Assembly (NCBI GenBank): GCA_018712915.1
Contig: DVGC01000006.1
Span: 1-64,000, forward strand
Direction of reading: 5' to 3'
From: Candidatus Copromonas faecavium (nom. illeg.)
GTDB lineage: Bacteria > Bacillota > Clostridia > Lachnospirales > Lachnospiraceae
Length of the DNA: 64,000 nucleotides
Shown here: one piece after another, positions 44,391 to 54,458 of the stretch
How the letters are laid out: each line of letters opens with the position of its first letter
Numbering within the stretch: position 1 is the stretch's first letter
Translations under genes and position numbers: made by a program
The notes under the pieces: model-generated
Databases searched by the model: none
Seen by the model: only the letters and a program-made list of their open reading frames with translations
Told to the model about the DNA's origin: nothing

Positions 44391-44519
44391 GCGTAAAATA
44401 TGACATGAAAATGTAAAAGAAAAGAGATGCAAATTTCTAAATTATATAGTATATTAGAGTCAGATAAAGGAAATTGGACATTGAAAGGAACGTATTTATA
44501 GAAAAAGGAGGAAAATTAT

Positions 44520-45773
44520 ATGAGAAAGCTGTATTTGTTTTCGACATTAGGTGCTGCGGCAGTGCTGACCGCAGGAATGTCCATTACCGCTCTTGCGGGA
44601 TGGTCTCAGCAGGATGGACGGTGGTATTACTATAATGACCGGAATGGTGAGCTGGTACGGAATGAGTGGGTGGACGACGGAGGAAAATGGTATTACGTAA
44701 ATTATGATGGCGTGATGCAGACCAATACGATGGTGGATGATGTGTATTACGTGAACGAAAGCGGCGTCATGGCAGCGAATACCTGGGTTTACATTTATGA
44801 GGACTGGTCCAACCAGGAAGGCTGGCGCTATTTTGGAAGCAATGGCCGGGCTTATACCAATGGATGGAAGGAAATTGACGGAACCTGGTATCATTTCACG
44901 GACAGCATTATGGATACAGGATGGCAGGAGATCGACAGCAGAACGTATTATCTTGGAAGCTCCGGAGCCATGAGAACGGGATGGCAGCAGCTTGCGGATC
45001 GGAATGATGATTGGGGAGAATACTGGTACTATTTCAGTTCCAATGGAAGAATGGCGGAAGATGGAGAGGAATCCATTGGCGGAGAAACTTATATTTTTGA
45101 TGAAGATGGAAGAATGCTGACTGGCTGGGTAAATCCTTCAGACTATTCGTCTTCCGGACGGGACGATTTATCCGGTGGAAATATGGACTCTCTGAAATAT
45201 TTTGAAAGTGACGGACGGGAGGCCGACGGATGGCTGTACCTGACCTCGCCGGAGGATGCAGAGGAGAACTGGTATTATTTCCGGGATGGCCGTGCCTATA
45301 CTCCTTCCTACCGGACGACAGATGTGGGTTCCGGACTTGGAATGGCAAAAATTGGCGATGAGACCTATTGCTTTGATTCTCAGGGACGAATGGTAACGGG
45401 AATGGTGACCCTGGATAACAACAAGGTGTTCTATTTCGACCAGGATAACGGGGAAATGCTGACAGGCCGCGTTACCATCAATGACGATGAGCATGATAAT
45501 GAAGTTTACTATTTTGCCACTTCCGGCGGTGTGGGAACCAAGGGAGCAGGCTATACAGGCGTTCGTGACGGATATTTGTACAATAATGGTAAGCTTGTTG
45601 CCGCAGAAGATGGGATGAGGTATCAGCGGGTATCGGTAGACGGAAAGAACTACATGGTCAGCGAAAAAGGCCAGGTTAAGACCAGCGGAACCGTGACAGA
45701 CGGTGATGGAGTGAAGTATAAGATTACAAGAGATGGAGATGACAACTATAAGATTGAAATTGTAGAGGACTAG
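44520..45773 (+). CDS. Secreted cell-wall-binding repeat protein
   Basis: 417 residues: signal peptide (1-26, ending TALA) then a continuous ladder of CW_binding (choline-binding-like) repeats of about 20 residues, with the WYYYN, GWKEIDGTWYHF and GRMLTGWV type signatures. No catalytic domain is visible. Such proteins attach noncovalently to wall polymers. AAGGAGGAAAA precedes the ATG. Together with the permuted peptidase it brackets leuA, both carrying the same kind of wall-binding repeat. Confidence 0.88.
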   Translation: MRKLYLFSTLGAAAVLTAGMSITALAGWSQQDGRWYYYNDRNGELVRNEWVDDGGKWYYVNYDGVMQTNTMVDDVYYVNESGVMAANTWVYIYEDWSNQEGWRYFGSNGRAYTNGWKEIDGTWYHFTDSIMDTGWQEIDSRTYYLGSSGAMRTGWQQLADRNDDWGEYWYYFSSNGRMAEDGEESIGGETYIFDEDGRMLTGWVNPSDYSSSGRDDLSGGNMDSLKYFESDGREADGWLYLTSPEDAEENWYYFRDGRAYTPSYRTTDVGSGLGMAKIGDETYCFDSQGRMVTGMVTLDNNKVFYFDQDNGEMLTGRVTINDDEHDNEVYYFATSGGVGTKGAGYTGVRDGYLYNNGKLVAAEDGMRYQRVSVDGKNYMVSEKGQVKTSGTVTDGDGVKYKITRDGDDNYKIEIVED

Positions 45774-45953
45774 GACGGGAAAGACGAAACCGGACGGAGC
45801 TGCTGCGGAGCAGATGGAGCAGACCGGAATGAACCGGCCGGGTTCAGAAAAAAGAACTGGGCGAGTTGGCGCTGGCCAGACCGGTCAGGAACGAAGTTCT
45901 CTCACAAAGATGGATAAGAAATGGATTTGAAGCAATTCCATATAAATCCTCCG

Positions 45954-45995
45954 GGAAAGCCGCAGGGCAGGCAACTGTCAGGCGGCTTTCCTTTT
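45954..45995 (+). terminator. Terminator after wall-binding protein
   Basis: GGAAAGCCGC/GCGGCTTTCC stem and TTTT tail. From here to the LexA box (about 45996-46286) I see no supported gene. Confidence 0.8.
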
Positions 45996-46286
45996 GCGCT
46001 GAGGCAAAAACTTGTGCGGATAAGGCGTTTTTTGATTCTTCACAGCGGTATGGGTGGGGGATTTTGAGAAAATAGCATGCGATGGTGGTGGGACTTTTTC
46101 TGATTTTTCCAGTAGAACAGGCCGGGAATTTTACGATAATAGATGCGGGATATGGAGAAAACCAAGGAGAAGAAAGCGGATTTAGGGATACCGGAGAAAG
46201 GATATTCCGGGGCGTCAGAGAACGGCGATTTCCCCTTGCGCTGAGAGCTATCTTTGAGTATGATAAGAGAGCAGACAGACAAAAAA

Positions 46287-46300
46287 CGAACAAATGTTTG
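46287..46300. promoter_or_regulatory. LexA/DinR SOS box of uvrA
   Basis: CGAACAAATGTTTG fits the Firmicutes LexA consensus CGAAC-N4-GTTYG. It overlaps the -35 element of the uvrA promoter, the expected position for SOS repression. Confidence 0.8.
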
Positions 46301-46326
46301 CATACACGAGGCGTGTATGGTATAAT
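46298..46326 (+). promoter_or_regulatory. Promoter of uvrA
   Basis: TTGCAT-N17-TATAAT. The -10 lies inside the left arm of the structured repeat element, so the repeat supplies part of the promoter. Confidence 0.75.
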
Positions 46327-46420
46327 GACCACAAGATGTGGTCATTATACCTGCGCATACCGGTTTCTGCATTTACCGCGCAAATCCGGGCGCTCAAATA
46401 TACTGTGGGCGTCTGGCGCA
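46303..46420 (+). repeat. Structured repeat unit, copy A (upstream of uvrA)
   Basis: A short CATACAC/GTGTATG hairpin is followed by the 15-bp perfect dyad GGTATAATGACCACA/TGTGGTCATTATACC (46319-46351) and then a CTGCGCATACCGG...CCGGGCGC hairpin with a loop TTTAC. Same three-part layout as the copies at 49.3 and 61.2 kb; the second hairpin is partly decayed. Confidence 0.85.
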
Positions 46421-46490
46421 TCAAACCCGGGCGAGCTGTGCTGAGATAAATGAAAGGCGGAAGAAGAACCGCAGTTAAAGGAGATAAAAA

Positions 46491-49322
46491 ATGCCAAGGC
46501 AATACATTAAAATACGAGGAGCAAATGAGCATAATCTGAAAAACATTTCGCTGGATATTCCCAGAAACGAATTGGTGGTGCTGACTGGACTTTCCGGTTC
46601 GGGAAAGTCCTCTCTGGCATTTGATACGATTTACGCAGAAGGGCAGAGACGCTATATGGAGTCGCTGTCTTCCTATGCCCGTCAGTTCCTGGGACAGATG
46701 GAGAAGCCGGATGTGGAAAGTATTGAGGGCCTGTCCCCGGCCATTTCCATCGACCAGAAGTCTACCAACCGGAATCCCCGTTCTACCGTGGGAACGGTAA
46801 CGGAAATTTATGATTATATGCGTCTTTTGTATGCACGGGTGGGAATCCCCCATTGCCCGAAGTGCGGAAGGGAAATCAGAAAACAGACGGTGGATCAGAT
46901 GGTGGACCAGATCATGGAGCTGCCGGAGCGGACCAGAATTCAGCTTTTGGCGCCCATTGTCCGGGGACGGAAGGGACGCCATGAGAAGGTGCTGGAGCAG
47001 GCCAGACGGAGCGGCTATGTGCGGGTCCGCATTGACGGTAATTTGCATGAGCTGACGGAAACCATCGAACTGGAGAAAAATATCAAACATAATATTGAGA
47101 TTGTGGTGGATCGTCTGGTGGTGAAGGAAGGAATTGAAAAGCGTCTGGCTGATTCCATCGAAACAGTGATGAAGTTATCGGACGGACTGATGATTGTGGA
47201 CGTATTCGAGGGTGAGCCAATTCAGTTCAGCCAGAGCTTTTCCTGCCCGGACTGCGGAATCAGCATCGAGGAAGTGGAGCCCCGCAGCTTTTCCTTTAAT
47301 AATCCTTTTGGAGCCTGCCCGGATTGTTTTGGACTGGGTTACAAGATGGAGTTTGATGAGGATTTGATGATTCCGGACAAATCCTTAAGCATTAATGAGG
47401 GGGCTATTGCGGTTCTGGGCTGGCAGTCCTGCACCAAGGAAGGAAGCTTTACCAGGGCGATTCTGGATGCTCTGGCAAAGGAATACCATTTTGATTTGAA
47501 TACACCGTTTCAGGACTATCCAAAGGAAATTCATGATATTCTGATCCATGGTACCGGAGGGAAATCGATTAAGGTTCAGTATACGGGGCAGCGGGGAACA
47601 GGTGTTTATGATGTGGCGTTTGAAGGTTTGATTGAAAATGTGAACCGCCGGTACCGCGAGACGTATTCCCAGGCCAGCAAGGCAGAATATGAAACCTTTA
47701 TGCGGATTACGCCATGTGCGGCCTGCCATGGAAAGCGGCTGAAGCAGTCCTCTCTGGCAGTGACAGTAGGCGGGCTGAATATTTATGATGCCACAAATAT
47801 GTCCATTATAAAATTCAGGGAATTTATTGACAAACTGCAGCTGACAAAGATGCAGCTGATGATTGGCGAGCAGATTTTAAAGGAGATACGGGCGAGAATC
47901 AGTTTCCTGATTGATGTAGGGCTGGATTATCTTTCTCTTTCCAGAGCCACGGGAACGCTGTCCGGCGGTGAGGCGCAGCGAATCCGTCTGGCTACTCAGA
48001 TCGGTTCCGGCCTGGTGGGAGTGGCCTACATTCTTGATGAGCCCAGCATCGGTCTGCATCAGAGGGATAATGATAAGCTGTTAAAAACCCTGACGCATCT
48101 GCGGGATCTGGGGAACAGCGTGATTGTGGTGGAACATGATGAGGATACCATGCGGGCGGCTGACTGTATTGTGGATATTGGTCCGGGAGCCGGTGAACAT
48201 GGAGGCCAGGTGGTGGCGATTGGCACTGCGGAAGAAATCATGAAATGTGAAAATTCCATCACCGGCGCATATTTGAGCGGACGGCTGGAAATCCCGGTGC
48301 CTGCGGAGAGAAGAGCGCCGACCGGCTGGATTAAAATCCGGGGCGCCAGGGAAAACAATCTGAAAAATATTGATGTGGAAATTCCGCTGGGAGTTATGAC
48401 TTGTGTAACCGGAGTATCCGGTTCCGGAAAAAGCTCCCTGATTAATGAGATATTATATAAGGCGTTGGCCAAGAAACTTAACCGGGCCAGAACCATTGCC
48501 GGAAAACACGATGGGATTGACGGCGTGGAGCAGCTGGATAAAATCATTGCCATCGATCAGTCTCCCATTGGACGGACGCCCAGATCCAATCCGGCCACTT
48601 ATACGGGAGTATTCGACCTGATTCGTGACTTGTTTGCATCCACGACGGATGCCAAGGCCAGAGGATATACCAAGGGGCGGTTCAGTTTTAATGTAAAAGG
48701 CGGACGATGCGAGGCCTGCAGCGGAGATGGAATCATTAAAATCGAGATGCATTTCCTCCCTGATGTGTATGTGCCCTGTGAGGTCTGCGGCGGAAAGCGG
48801 TATAACCGGGAAACTCTGGAGGTAAAGTACAAGGGAAAAAGCATCTATGATGTGCTGAACATGACCGTGGAGGAGGCGCTGAAGTTTTTTGAAAATGTTC
48901 CGTCCATTGCCAGAAAAATTGAAACGCTGAATGATGTCGGACTTTCCTATATTAAACTGGGACAGCCGTCTACGGAGCTTTCCGGCGGTGAGGCCCAGAG
49001 AATCAAGCTGGCAACTGAGCTTTCCAGGAGGGGAACGGGAAAAACCATCTATATTCTGGACGAGCCTACAACAGGACTCCATTTTGCGGATGTTCATAAG
49101 CTGGTGGAAATTCTCAGACGTCTGTCTGACGGCGGGAATACGGTTGTCGTCATTGAGCACAATCTGGATGTGATTAAGACGGCTGATTATATCATTGACA
49201 TGGGCCCGGAGGGAGGCGACCGGGGCGGCACGGTTATTGTACAGGGAACTCCGGAACAGATTGCCCGGTGCCCGGATTCCTATACGGGACAGTATGTCAA
49301 GAAATATCTGAAAAAGCATTAA
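46491..49322 (+). CDS. uvrA: Excinuclease ABC subunit A
   Basis: 943 residues, full length. Damage-sensing ATPase of nucleotide excision repair. Two ABC ATPase modules: Walker [10 protein letters not shown] near residue 31 and GVSGSGKSS near 640, signature motifs LSGGEAQRI in both halves, and zinc-finger CxxC pairs (CPDC...CPDC near 250-280 and CEAC...CEVC near 740). AAAGGAG precedes the ATG. A LexA box and a TATAAT-bearing repeat control it, and another repeat array follows its stop. Confidence 0.98.
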   Translation: MPRQYIKIRGANEHNLKNISLDIPRNELVVLTGLSGSGKSSLAFDTIYAEGQRRYMESLSSYARQFLGQMEKPDVESIEGLSPAISIDQKSTNRNPRSTVGTVTEIYDYMRLLYARVGIPHCPKCGREIRKQTVDQMVDQIMELPERTRIQLLAPIVRGRKGRHEKVLEQARRSGYVRVRIDGNLHELTETIELEKNIKHNIEIVVDRLVVKEGIEKRLADSIETVMKLSDGLMIVDVFEGEPIQFSQSFSCPDCGISIEEVEPRSFSFNNPFGACPDCFGLGYKMEFDEDLMIPDKSLSINEGAIAVLGWQSCTKEGSFTRAILDALAKEYHFDLNTPFQDYPKEIHDILIHGTGGKSIKVQYTGQRGTGVYDVAFEGLIENVNRRYRETYSQASKAEYETFMRITPCAACHGKRLKQSSLAVTVGGLNIYDATNMSIIKFREFIDKLQLTKMQLMIGEQILKEIRARISFLIDVGLDYLSLSRATGTLSGGEAQRIRLATQIGSGLVGVAYILDEPSIGLHQRDNDKLLKTLTHLRDLGNSVIVVEHDEDTMRAADCIVDIGPGAGEHGGQVVAIGTAEEIMKCENSITGAYLSGRLEIPVPAERRAPTGWIKIRGARENNLKNIDVEIPLGVMTCVTGVSGSGKSSLINEILYKALAKKLNRARTIAGKHDGIDGVEQLDKIIAIDQSPIGRTPRSNPATYTGVFDLIRDLFASTTDAKARGYTKGRFSFNVKGGRCEACSGDGIIKIEMHFLPDVYVPCEVCGGKRYNRETLEVKYKGKSIYDVLNMTVEEALKFFENVPSIARKIETLNDVGLSYIKLGQPSTELSGGEAQRIKLATELSRRGTGKTIYILDEPTTGLHFADVHKLVEILRRLSDGGNTVVVIEHNLDVIKTADYIIDMGPEGGDRGGTVIVQGTPEQIARCPDSYTGQYVKKYLKKH

Positions 49323-49334
49323 AAGCTGTACTTG

Positions 49335-49650
49335 TGGCCGAGGGATATGGTATAATGACCACAGAATGTGGTCATTATACCTGCGCATATCGATTTGTGC
49401 GTTTACCGCACAAATTCGAGCGTATCAAACATACCGTGGCCGAAGGCCATGGTATAATGACCACAGAGCGGACGTTATACCTGCGCATGCTGGTTTGTGT
49501 GTTTATTATGCAACACTAGATGCATGAAGTTGTATTATGGCCGAAAGTTATGGGATAGTGGCGAATATTTTGGTGAACTTTGGTTTACGTGTTCATCACA
49601 TAAATCTGAGCGCATGAGATGGATGATGGCGAGAGTCATAGGACAATAGT
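49335..49650 (+). repeat. Structured repeat array, copies B1-B4 (downstream of uvrA)
   Basis: Units begin at 49335, 49436 and 49537 (period 101 bp) with a last decayed piece near 49626. B1 is intact and nearly identical to the first unit at 61.2 kb; B2 keeps the left dyad arm but has a damaged right arm; B3 and B4 are remnants. Each unit starts with a GTGGCCGAAGGCCAT-type mini-hairpin. No gene is supported within 49323-49755. Confidence 0.85.
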
Positions 49651-49755
49651 CTGCGGGAAAATCAGACGTTTTGGTTTTTGCAGAAGAATTTATGGTAATA
49701 CACGCCGGCAGGCCGGTGAAAATATTGCAGAATATTGCAGAGAAGGGGGAGTATT

Positions 49756-50904
49756 ATGCTGCTGATTAAGGGAGCAGAAGTCTATGCACCGGAATATCTG
49801 GGAAAGCTGGATATTCTTGTGGCAGGGGGAAAAATTGAACGGATTGGCGAGAAACTTCCGGAATATGAGGGCTGTGAGGTAATGGACGGCGAAGGGAAGA
49901 TTGTAACGCCGGGAATTATTGACCGGCATGTGCATGTTACAGGAGGCGGAGGAGAGGGAAGCTTCCATACTCAGGCTCCGCCAGTTCAGCTGTCCAGCCT
50001 GCTTCAGGGAGGTGTGACAACGGTAATAGGGCTGCTGGGCACAGATGGAATCAGCAGAAGCGTGGAAAATTTGGTGGCGAAGACAAAGGCACTGAAGGAA
50101 GAAGGAATTTCCGCGTATTGCCTGTGCGGTGCTTATGGATATCCGAGCCCGACCATTACCGGCTCTGTCAGTAAGGATATTATGTTCATCGACGAAATTC
50201 TGGGATTGAAGCTGGCAGTTTCCGACCACAGAGCTCCCAATATTTCTGTTGAAGAGCTGATTCGTCTGGGAAGCGATGTACGGACCGCCGGGATGCTCAG
50301 CGGAAAAGCAGGTTTCATTACGCTTCATATGGGAGACGATGAAAGAGCATTGGAACCGGTATTTGAGGCGCTCAAACGGACTTCCATTCCGGTAAAGACC
50401 TTCCAGCCAACTCATGTGGGCCGTGCGTCAAAGCTGCAGGAAGATGCGTTTAAGCTGGCCAAGATGGGAGGAACGATTGATTTCACCTGTGGTCAGTCAG
50501 AAAGCAAATTCCGCTCAGTTGACGAGTCACTGAAGGCGGCAGCGAGAGCACAGGTTCCCATGGACAAGATTACCATCAGTTCCGACGGACAGGGAAGCTG
50601 GTCCAATTATGATGCCGATGGAAGACTTGTGGAGATGGGTGTTTCTGATGTGGATACCATATACCGCCAGATCGTTTATGAGGTGAAGACGGCACAAATG
50701 CCATTGGCAGAAGCATTGACCTACGGTACCATTAATGTTGCCAAGGCGCTGGAGCTTTATCCGAAGAAAGGTGTGGTAAGGGAAGGCAGTGACGGTGATC
50801 TGCTTTTGCTGAACGCAGACTTATCCATGAATGCGGTTATTGCCAATGGAACCGTGATGATGAAAGACGGAGTCCTTCAGAAAAAGGGAACTTACGAAAA
50901 ATAA
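49756..50904 (+). CDS. iadA: Beta-aspartyl (isoaspartyl) dipeptidase
   Basis: 382 residues from MLLIKGAEVYAPEYLG after AAGGGGGAG. Amidohydrolase-family metal enzyme: HVHVTGGGGEG near residue 60 holds the first His pair, followed by GFITLHMGD and QPTHVGR His ligands and the Asp in SSDGQGSW near 280. It splits isoaspartyl dipeptides arising from protein damage. The family length is about 390. A hairpin with poor U tail follows. Confidence 0.9.
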   Translation: MLLIKGAEVYAPEYLGKLDILVAGGKIERIGEKLPEYEGCEVMDGEGKIVTPGIIDRHVHVTGGGGEGSFHTQAPPVQLSSLLQGGVTTVIGLLGTDGISRSVENLVAKTKALKEEGISAYCLCGAYGYPSPTITGSVSKDIMFIDEILGLKLAVSDHRAPNISVEELIRLGSDVRTAGMLSGKAGFITLHMGDDERALEPVFEALKRTSIPVKTFQPTHVGRASKLQEDAFKLAKMGGTIDFTCGQSESKFRSVDESLKAAARAQVPMDKITISSDGQGSWSNYDADGRLVEMGVSDVDTIYRQIVYEVKTAQMPLAEALTYGTINVAKALELYPKKGVVREGSDGDLLLLNADLSMNAVIANGTVMMKDGVLQKKGTYEK

Positions 50905-50944
50905 GATTAAAATTTATATTGAGAAAAGCGCTGGCCTGCGCTGG

Positions 50945-50981
50945 ATAAAGCTGTCCCGGGACATTCCCAGGGCAGCTTTAT
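50945..50981 (+). terminator. Hairpin after iadA
   Basis: ATAAAGCTGTCCC/GGGCAGCTTTAT with one G-T pair; only TTTAT at its 3' end, so terminator efficiency is uncertain. Confidence 0.5.
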
Positions 50982-50999
50982 AGGATGCGGGGAAGAGGA

Positions 51000-51345
51000 A
51001 ATTTCCGCGAAAAGCCGGGGATTTCTGGGAGAGAGTCTTCCTGGGAAGGATAGGTATTTCCGGGAGGTGAAGGAAATTTTCACGGGAAGATGATGCTTCT
51101 GGGAAGGGATGGGGATTTTTGAGAGAAATCGGGAATTACCGAGAGAAGAGAGGTGCTTCCGGAAGGGACCAGATACTTTTGGAAGGGGGCGGGGACTTCT
51201 GGGAGAGGATGGATATTTGGGGGAGAGATAGGAATTCCTGGGAGAAGAGAGGTGCTTCTGGAAGGAGCCGGATATTTTTGGAAGGGGCCGGGGACTTCTG
51301 GGAGGAGATTGGATATTTTGGGGAGGAGTAGGCATTCCCAAGAAA
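51000..51345. repeat. Purine-rich minisatellite before guaA
   Basis: GAGAAGAGAGGTGCTTC begins two copies of a 99-bp unit at 51143 and 51242. Each is built of shorter GGGACTTCTGGGAG and GGATATTT..GG blocks that extend back to about 51000. Several frames stay open on both strands because of the repeat, not because of coding. Confidence 0.75.
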
Positions 51346-51384
51346 GGATGAATTTGAGAGACGAGCGGGTCTGACACTTTGTCC

Positions 51385-51413
51385 TTGCATTGGAGACAGA
51401 TATTGCGTATAAT
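51385..51413 (+). promoter_or_regulatory. Promoter of guaA
   Basis: TTGCAT-N17-TATAAT just after the minisatellite; no purine riboswitch is seen in the 90-nt leader. Confidence 0.75.
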
Positions 51414-51505
51414 GGGGGATATCGGGAGCCTGAATGTGGAGAAATGGCCGGTATTCCCGTATATTGCCACATGCGAAAGACAGTTTACCCTACAGGAGGA
51501 ATTCG

Positions 51506-53050
51506 ATGAATCAGGAAAAGATTGTTGTGATTGACTTTGGCGGACAGTATAATCAGCTGGTTGCCCGCCGTGTCCGCGAATGTCACGTATATTGTGAGAT
51601 TTATTCTTACAAAACGGATTTAGAGCAGATTAAGGCGATGAAGCCCATGGGAATCATTCTTACGGGCGGTCCCAACAGCTGCTATGAGGAAGGGGCGGCA
51701 TCCTGCGGAAAAGAGCTGTTTGAGCTGGGGATTCCGGTACTTGGGCTTTGCTATGGAGCTCAGCTGATGATGCATGTTCTTGGCGGCCATGTATGTAAGG
51801 CACCGGTTCGTGAATATGGAAAGATTGAAGTGACTGTGGATAAATCCAGCAAGCTGTTTGGAGATGTGTCTGAAAAGACGATCTGCTGGATGAGCCATAA
51901 TGATTATATTGAAACAATTGCGCCTGGGTTCCGGATCGTGGCGCATACAAAGGACTGCCCGGTGGCAGCAGCAGAAAACGAGGAAAAGAAGCTGTACGCC
52001 ATTCAGTTCCATCCCGAGGTACTTCATACTCAGGAAGGAACCAAAATGCTGCATAATTTTATTTATCAGGTATGCGGATGCTCCGGAACATGGAAGATGG
52101 ATGCCTTTGTGGAGAACAGCGTAAAAGCGATTCGGGAGAAGGTAGGAAGCGGCCGGGTGCTTTGTGCTCTGTCCGGCGGTGTGGATTCATCGGTGGCTGC
52201 CGTCATGCTTTCCAAAGCAGTGGGCGATCAGCTGACATGTGTGTTTGTGGATCATGGTCTGCTGCGGAAAAATGAGGGGGACGAGGTAGAAGAAGTCTTT
52301 GGACCCAAGGGACCGTATCAGTTAAATTTCATCCGCGTGAATGCTCAGCAGAGATTTTATGATAAGTTAAAAGGCGTTGAGGAGCCGGAGAAAAAGAGAA
52401 AGATTATTGGTGAAGAATTTATCCGGGTGTTTGAGGAAGAGGCAAAGAAAATCGGAGCCGTGGACTTCCTTGTTCAGGGAACCATTTATCCGGATGTGGT
52501 AGAAAGCGGTCTTGGCGGAGAGTCAGCTGTTATCAAGTCTCATCATAATGTGGGAGGTCTTCCTGATTATGTTGATTTCAAGGAGATTATTGAACCGCTT
52601 CGGGATTTGTTTAAAGATGAGGTCCGTAAGGTTGGACTGGAGCTTGGAATTCCTGAGAAGCTGGTGTTCAGACAGCCGTTTCCTGGCCCGGGGCTTGGTA
52701 TCCGGATTATCGGCGAGGTAACGCCGGAGAAGGTGCAGATTGTTCAGGATGCGGATGCAATTTACCGGGAGGAGATTGCCAAGGCCGGACTGGACCGCAG
52801 CATCGGCCAGTATTTTGCGGCTCTGACCAATATGCGCTCCGTTGGTGTTATGGGTGATGAGCGTACTTATGATTACGCTGTGGCGCTGCGTGCGGTGAAT
52901 ACCATTGATTTTATGACTGCTGAAGCTGCCCAGATTCCGTGGGAGGTTCTGGGACGTGTGGCCAACCGGATTGTGAATGAAGTCAAGCATGTCAACAGAG
53001 TTCTGTACGACTGCACGGGGAAACCGCCGGCGACGATTGAGTTTGAATAA
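51506..53050 (+). CDS. guaA: GMP synthase (glutamine-hydrolysing)
   Basis: 514 residues from [18 protein letters not shown] after AGGAGGAATTCG; the track ORF is over-extended. It amidates XMP to GMP. A glutaminase domain has Cys82 (GLCYGAQ) and the His-Glu of QFHPEV near 170. An ATP-pyrophosphatase domain follows with SGGVDSS near 225, and a C-terminal dimerisation domain ends [10 protein letters not shown]. Its 3' end is a recognised integration hot spot, and a broken integrase lies directly downstream. Confidence 0.98.
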   Translation: MNQEKIVVIDFGGQYNQLVARRVRECHVYCEIYSYKTDLEQIKAMKPMGIILTGGPNSCYEEGAASCGKELFELGIPVLGLCYGAQLMMHVLGGHVCKAPVREYGKIEVTVDKSSKLFGDVSEKTICWMSHNDYIETIAPGFRIVAHTKDCPVAAAENEEKKLYAIQFHPEVLHTQEGTKMLHNFIYQVCGCSGTWKMDAFVENSVKAIREKVGSGRVLCALSGGVDSSVAAVMLSKAVGDQLTCVFVDHGLLRKNEGDEVEEVFGPKGPYQLNFIRVNAQQRFYDKLKGVEEPEKKRKIIGEEFIRVFEEEAKKIGAVDFLVQGTIYPDVVESGLGGESAVIKSHHNVGGLPDYVDFKEIIEPLRDLFKDEVRKVGLELGIPEKLVFRQPFPGPGLGIRIIGEVTPEKVQIVQDADAIYREEIAKAGLDRSIGQYFAALTNMRSVGVMGDERTYDYAVALRAVNTIDFMTAEAAQIPWEVLGRVANRIVNEVKHVNRVLYDCTGKPPATIEFE

Positions 53051-53056
53051 GTGTAA

Positions 53057-53105
53057 TAACCCTGATTTTCCTTGTAAATAAAGGAAAGTCAGGGCTTATT
53101 TTTTG
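53057..53105 (+). terminator. Terminator of guaA
   Basis: AACCCTGATTTTCCTT/AAGGAAAGTCAGGG stem, then TTATTTTTTG. It overlaps the 3' end of the integrase remnant. Confidence 0.85.
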
Positions 53106-54213
53106 AAAGTGTACCAAAAGTGTACCACCTTTACGAATTTGGGCTGATATTGGCATTTTGCCACGCTGCCGGTAAAAGGTATTCGGCGGACCCGTCCTGT
53201 AGCTGCTGGGCCACATTGCCATGGACTTCCGGATAAAGGTGACCGTACAGATGCAGGGGGGTGCACCTTTTCGTGCCCCAGCCGCTCCGATACGGCCAGG
53301 ATGGAGAAGTCCATGTGTATGAGCTGGCTGGCATGTGAACGGCGGATATCTTGCGGCCGGATCCACTTCACGTCTCCGTCTTTGGTTCCACGTATCATTT
53401 CATGCTCAAAGAATGATTTGGTATAAGGGAAAATCCGATCGTGCTTATGGAGGCCGTAGAGCCGTTCTGTATAGTTTCTAATCTCGTCCCGCAGAAATTC
53501 CAGGATAGATACGATACGGACGATCTTGGGCGTTTTGGGCGGCGTCACAACATCCTTTCCACGGATATGCTGGTATGATTTGTTTACATTGATGGTGCAG
53601 TTCTTGAAATCTATATCCCCGTATTCCAAGGCCAGTAGCTCCCCTATGCGCAAACCGGTGTAGTACAGAATGAGAAATCCGGCTCTGGCCTGGGGCTTAT
53701 CAGAAACCTTCCCCAGGAACTTCTTAAACTCGTCCGTAGTCCAGAACTGCATTTCATCCGCATGTCCTTTCCCTATGCTCCCGGCTTTACGGCAGGGGTT
53801 CTCTTTCAAATTGCAGTATCAGACAGCATAGTTCATAATAGCGGATAGCTGGTTGGTTTTGGTTCTAAGGTAAGTTTCAGAATAGGGCTTGCCGTTTTGG
53901 TTCCGGTAAGATATGAGGCTGTTTTGTCATTTTCGCACATGGGCCGGTGTGAAAAGTTGCCCGATAAAGTGCCTTTAAAAGTGCCGTATCGCTTGGAAAA
54001 ACGCTTTTCTGCCGGTTCAATTTGTGATAACGGTATCTTCTCGAAGAAGGGTAACAGCTCCTTGTCTATGACGTACTGCTTCTGGGTGGGGGTATGCTTC
54101 CGGAGCCGGTGTTTTTGTTTCCTGCCAAACGCGATAGAGATTCTCTTATAAGCGGAGGACGGAGTGATTTTTCGTATTCCTCTTTTCTTGTCTGCTTGCT
54201 GTCTTTTATACAA
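53096..54213 (-). pseudogene. Broken tyrosine recombinase (integrase)
   Basis: Two leftward pieces of one integrase. The N-terminal piece (KQKHRLRKHTPTQKQYVIDK, core-binding region) and the C-terminal catalytic piece (YTGLRIGELLALEYGDIDF, QDIRRSHAS, LGHEKV) are in different frames. Between them the expected KPYSETYLRTKTNQLSAIMN segment is readable in a third register and ends in TGA. A C6 run frameshifts the end, so the Tyr region (LYGHLYPEVHGNVAQQL) is out of frame. The normal HxxR His also reads Gln. At least two frameshifts and one stop mean it is dead. It sits 45 bp from the guaA stop. Confidence 0.88.
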
Positions 54214-54368
54214 TGCATTTATGCGAGGTATTTTTAAGTCTTAGTGTATTGTAAATTCTCTCCCTCTTTTCCGCTTCTGACTTTCAATTCAGTTTGATTC
54301 GGTGAATAATCATATAGCCTCCATCGGCCAGCGCTTGGGCTGCTTATAGAATGGGATGAGATTCGTTA

Positions 54369-54397
54369 TTTACAAATCGTATTATATAATATATAAT
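54369..54397 (+). promoter_or_regulatory. Promoter of the orphan HTH/GNAT-like gene
   Basis: TTTACA-N17-TATAAT; the -10 overlaps the first bases of a 29-bp palindrome. Confidence 0.8.
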
Positions 54398-54423
54398 AAT
54401 TGTATTGATTCAATACAATTATT
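54395..54423. promoter_or_regulatory. 14-bp perfect palindrome over promoter start site
   Basis: AATAATTGTATTGA, a single central T, and TCAATACAATTATT. It spans -10 to about +20, the classic position of a repressor operator. Confidence 0.8.
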
Positions 54424-54458
54424 GGTTTGCTGCAACGATTGAAAGGAAGGCTGACGAA

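Noticed and set aside
46082-46444. 120-residue ORF upstream of uvrA
   Set aside because: Runs through the LexA box, the promoter and the repeat dyad.
51119-51331. 70-residue ORF before guaA
   Set aside because: Open only because the 99-bp repeat period is a multiple of three; no ribosome site or family.
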